A stretch of DNA of 64,000 nt from Spirochaetaceae bacterium (GTDB taxonomy: Bacteria; Spirochaetota; Leptospiria; Leptospirales; Leptonemataceae): contig PCBI01000019.1 of NCBI GenBank assembly GCA_002730875.1, positions 186,001-250,000 on the forward strand, in the 5' to 3' direction. Each line of letters begins with the position of its first letter. Position 1 is the stretch's first letter. Position numbers and translations under genes: made by a program. Of this stretch, positions 61,660 to 64,000 are shown piece after piece. The notes under the pieces are model-generated. The model was not told where the DNA came from. It searched no databases and saw nothing but the letters and a program-made list of their open reading frames with translations.

Positions 61660-62982
61660 ATGGAAACTACAGCATTTCAAAAGGTATACAAGCAATTAAG
61701 CGCCATCACAAAGGCTACCGTTACTCTGGAGGCCTCTGGCGTAGGTAACGAAGAGATGGCCTTCGTGGACGATCGACCGGCGCAGGTAGTAAAGGTGCAG
61801 GGAAACCGGGTCACCCTCCAGGTATTCTCCGGCACGGAAGGCATTTCGACGAACGCAAAAGTGATCTTCACTGGCAAATCGCCTACTTTAAAGGTAGGCC
61901 CTCAGCTGGCCGGTCGTTACTTCAACGCTTATGGCGCTCCCATCGACGGCGGACCGGAAATTGAAGGCCGGGAAGTGGAAATTGGCGGTCCTACCGTAAA
62001 TCCGGTGCGAAGACAACAGCCTTCGGAACTGATTGCCACCGGTATTGCCGGTATCGATTTGAACAACACCCTGGTAACGGGTCAGAAGATTCCTTTCTTT
62101 GCGGACCCGGATCAGCCCTATAACCAGGTAATGGCGGATGTGGCTCTGCGAGCTCAGGCAGATAAGATTATCCTGGGCGGCATGGGACTTTCTAACGACG
62201 ACTTTCTCTACTACCGAAGCGTATTCGACAATGCCGGCGTGCAGCACAAAATCATCAGTTTCATCAACACCACCGACAACCCGCCGGTGGAACGATTGCT
62301 GGTGCCCGACATGTGCCTGAGCGCCGCCGAGTATTTCGCCACCGAAAAGAACGAAAAGGTGCTGGTACTGCTCACAGACATGACTCTGTTTGCGGATGCT
62401 CTGGCCATTGTATCCAACAAGATGGATCAGATCCCTTCCAAAGACAGTATGCCCGGTTCGCTTTATAGCGACCTGGCTCGAATCTATGAGAAGGCGGCTC
62501 AGTTTCCGGATGGCGGCTCCATAACGATTATTGCCGTAACGACGCTGAACGAAGGCGACATTACTCATGCGATTCCGGATAACACCGGCTACATTACCGA
62601 AGGTCAGCTTTTCCTGCGAAGGGATACCACAGTGGGCAAGGTAATCGTTGATCCTTTCCGATCGCTGTCCCGGTTGAAGCAGATTGTAATCGGCAAAAAG
62701 ACCCGGGAAGATCATCCCCAGGTGATGAACTCCCTGGTAAGACTCTTCTCCGACGCGGCCAATGCCCGAACCAAGAAAGAAAACGGATTCGATCTTACAA
62801 ACTACGATACACGAGCCCTGAAATTTGCCGAAGACTATTCGCGATCCCTACTGGCCGTGGATATCAATATAGATACGGATGCTATGCTCGACCGGGGCTG
62901 GGAGCTAATGGGCAAGCACTTCAAGAAATCCGAAGTGGGCATTAAAGCAGAACTTATGGAGAAATACTGGGTATCCAGGTGA
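61660..62982 (+). CDS. atpB: V-type ATP synthase regulatory subunit B
   Basis: A 440-residue non-catalytic subunit that alternates with A in the head. EPSELIATGIAGIDLNNTLVTGQKIPFF-like (as QPSELIATGIAGID), DMTLFADALAIV, LYSDLARIYEKA and the C-terminal TRALKFAEDYSRSL are family segments. There is no Walker A loop, as expected. Stop overlaps the start of D (GTGA at 62979-62982). Confidence 0.95.
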   Translation: METTAFQKVYKQLSAITKATVTLEASGVGNEEMAFVDDRPAQVVKVQGNRVTLQVFSGTEGISTNAKVIFTGKSPTLKVGPQLAGRYFNAYGAPIDGGPEIEGREVEIGGPTVNPVRRQQPSELIATGIAGIDLNNTLVTGQKIPFFADPDQPYNQVMADVALRAQADKIILGGMGLSNDDFLYYRSVFDNAGVQHKIISFINTTDNPPVERLLVPDMCLSAAEYFATEKNEKVLVLLTDMTLFADALAIVSNKMDQIPSKDSMPGSLYSDLARIYEKAAQFPDGGSITIIAVTTLNEGDITHAIPDNTGYITEGQLFLRRDTTVGKVIVDPFRSLSRLKQIVIGKKTREDHPQVMNSLVRLFSDAANARTKKENGFDLTNYDTRALKFAEDYSRSLLAVDINIDTDAMLDRGWELMGKHFKKSEVGIKAELMEKYWVSR

Positions 62983-63617
62983 AGTATCAATTCAACAAGA
63001 CAGCCATGCAGCGCCTTAAGCGCGAGCTGAATGTTCGCATCAAAGCGCTGCCAACGTTGAAAGCCAAGGAAACCGCACTGCGGCTGGAAGTGAAGAAGGC
63101 TCAGGAGAACCTTGAGTCTATGAAGTCCGAACTGGATCTGTACCTCACCCAGACGGATGGCGCTTCGCTTTTGTGGTCGGAATTCCCGGACCTGGTGCGC
63201 ATCTCCAATGTGGAGATAACAAATAGAAATATTGCCGGCGTTTCTTTGCCGGAGCTGTCCTCCATTCGATTTGATATCCGTGATTATTCCTATTTTGCGG
63301 GCCGTGCCTGGGTTTCCGAAGGTGTTCGCATTGTAGAAAAACTCAACGAAATGAACGTTCGCATTCAGTTGATGGAACGCACGGTGGAAATACTGCATTA
63401 CGCTCGCAAGAAGACCACTCAGAAGGTGAACCTGTACGAAAAGGTGCAAATCCCCGAATACAAGGACGCCCTTAGAAAGATCAAGGGATTCCTGGAAGAT
63501 CAGGAAAACCTGAGTCGGGCGGCACAGAAGATTGTGAAGTCCAGGCATGAGGCCAAGCAGAAAGAAGAAGACGAAGAGGCCGCCGCCGCAAGAAACTCCG
63601 TGGAGGCTGCTTCATGA
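62979..63617 (+). CDS. atpD: V-type ATP synthase subunit D
   Basis: A 212-residue central-stalk subunit. The N-terminal QFNKTAMQRLKRELNVRIKALPTLKAKETAL and the C-terminal helix with ALRKIKGFLEDQENLSRAAQKIVK form the antiparallel coiled coil that turns inside the A3B3 head. It starts with GTG overlapping the B stop and its own TGA overlaps the ATG of subunit I. Confidence 0.92.
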   Translation: MKYQFNKTAMQRLKRELNVRIKALPTLKAKETALRLEVKKAQENLESMKSELDLYLTQTDGASLLWSEFPDLVRISNVEITNRNIAGVSLPELSSIRFDIRDYSYFAGRAWVSEGVRIVEKLNEMNVRIQLMERTVEILHYARKKTTQKVNLYEKVQIPEYKDALRKIKGFLEDQENLSRAAQKIVKSRHEAKQKEEDEEAAAARNSVEAAS

Positions 63618-64000
63618 TCCAGAAAATGAAGAAGGTGAATCTTTTCCTGCATTACTCGGAGAAGAAAAGGATCCTGGGTCAATTGCAGCATCTGGGCGTA
63701 ATTCATTTAAACACTGTTTCGCAGGTTGATACGCAGAAGTACAACCATTTCAAGAAGGTAAGAAATCGCTACCAGGATATGATTTCAGCCCTTGCTCTGC
63801 TGGAGAAGAGTCGGGACCAGAAGAGTGCGGCCGGCTCGTCCCCTGTTTCCGGTAGCGCGCCCACTACCCGGGATGGCAAACTGCTTTCCGAAAAGTCCTC
63901 CGCCCGTCAGAAATTGGAATACCTGGAACAGAAGTTTGATGAACGCGAAGCGCTAAAAGCAGCGCTGGAAGAGCTGGATCAAAGCCGTCGAGAACTGTCG
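63614..64000 (+). CDS. atpI: V-type ATP synthase subunit I (5' part, cut by window edge)
   Basis: The first 129 residues are visible and the gene runs off the right edge. MKKVNLFLHYSEKKRILGQLQHLGVIHL matches the N-terminus of subunit I (a-type), which starts with a small alpha-beta unit and a long coiled coil (here LEYLEQKFDEREALKAALEEL) before its membrane helices. It carries the half-channels for ions. ATGA overlap with atpD at 63614-63617. Confidence 0.9.
   Translation, partial: MIQKMKKVNLFLHYSEKKRILGQLQHLGVIHLNTVSQVDTQKYNHFKKVRNRYQDMISALALLEKSRDQKSAAGSSPVSGSAPTTRDGKLLSEKSSARQKLEYLEQKFDEREALKAALEELDQSRRELS

Noticed and set aside
61888..62715. Open frame of 275 codons antisense to V-ATPase subunit B
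   Set aside because: Complementary to a strongly conserved gene; long antisense frames are expected at this base composition.

Overview
The window reads as chromosome of a spirochaete of the order Leptospirales, probably a relatively GC-rich relative of Leptospira such as a Leptonema- or Turneriella-like organism. This is inferred from the flbD-motA-motB-fliL flagellar block, a Kdo transferase for LPS, many short lipoprotein signals with loose spirochaetal lipoboxes, Leptospira-type SGNH and FecR surface proteins, and a V-type ATPase operon with a DUF2764 subunit. Base composition is even and mid-50s GC by eye. I see no insertion sequence, prophage, CRISPR array or integron. One tRNA (Gly, TCC) is present.

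Layout. (1) 1-4745, minus strand: a cobalamin riboswitch heads a run of three lipoproteins (one with a transcobalamin-like DUF4430 domain), a small membrane protein resembling an ECF S-component, CobT and CobS (cut by the window edge). This looks like a complete B12 capture, uptake and lower-ligand salvage operon. (2) 4874-8046, minus: a small DUF1289 protein, an MBOAT O-acyltransferase and a CPBP protease. (3) 8189-10861, plus: flagellar stator genes. (4) 10912-19873: waaA, then the phosphate system, with phoU divergent from pstSCAB across a direct-repeat Pho box, followed by phoB-phoR and a lipoprotein on the minus strand. (5) 19962-32052: tRNA-Gly, an ABM-DinB fusion, pgi, an apyrase-like lipoprotein, an SGNH protein, a cysteine-less double rhodanese coupled to metG, and a giant HEXXH/beta-barrel surface protein. 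(6) 32162-36435, minus: a surface-glycan operon (GT87, GT-C-like protein, DegT aminotransferase). (7) 36490-47228: a sodium symporter, LigA with a histone-H1-like tail, a Fur-family regulator, PilZ, ThiL, a J-domain protein, a receiver-like protein, a penicillin-acylase-type hydrolase and a rhomboid.

(8) 47299-47907: a non-coding array of four stem-loop units with compensatory base changes in the stems, lying downstream of a coupled sigma-factor/STAS pair. (9) 49471-58059: dapF, three tandem TRL-family lipoproteins with overlapping stops and starts, a FecR lipoprotein, sthA, nhaC, a Tudor-like secreted protein and a formylglycine-generating-enzyme-like lipoprotein. (10) 58341-64000, plus: V-type ATPase operon E-(DUF2764)-A-B-D-I, cut off inside subunit I.

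The two observations most likely to be new are the covarying hairpin array at 47.3-47.9 kb (a candidate structured or protein-titrating RNA) and the riboswitch-controlled lipoprotein set at 2.4-4.7 kb (a candidate B12 capture system). Starts were moved from the longest possible ORF where a ribosome binding site, lipoprotein signal or coupling overlap supported it. All functional calls come from reading the sequence and have not been checked by database search.
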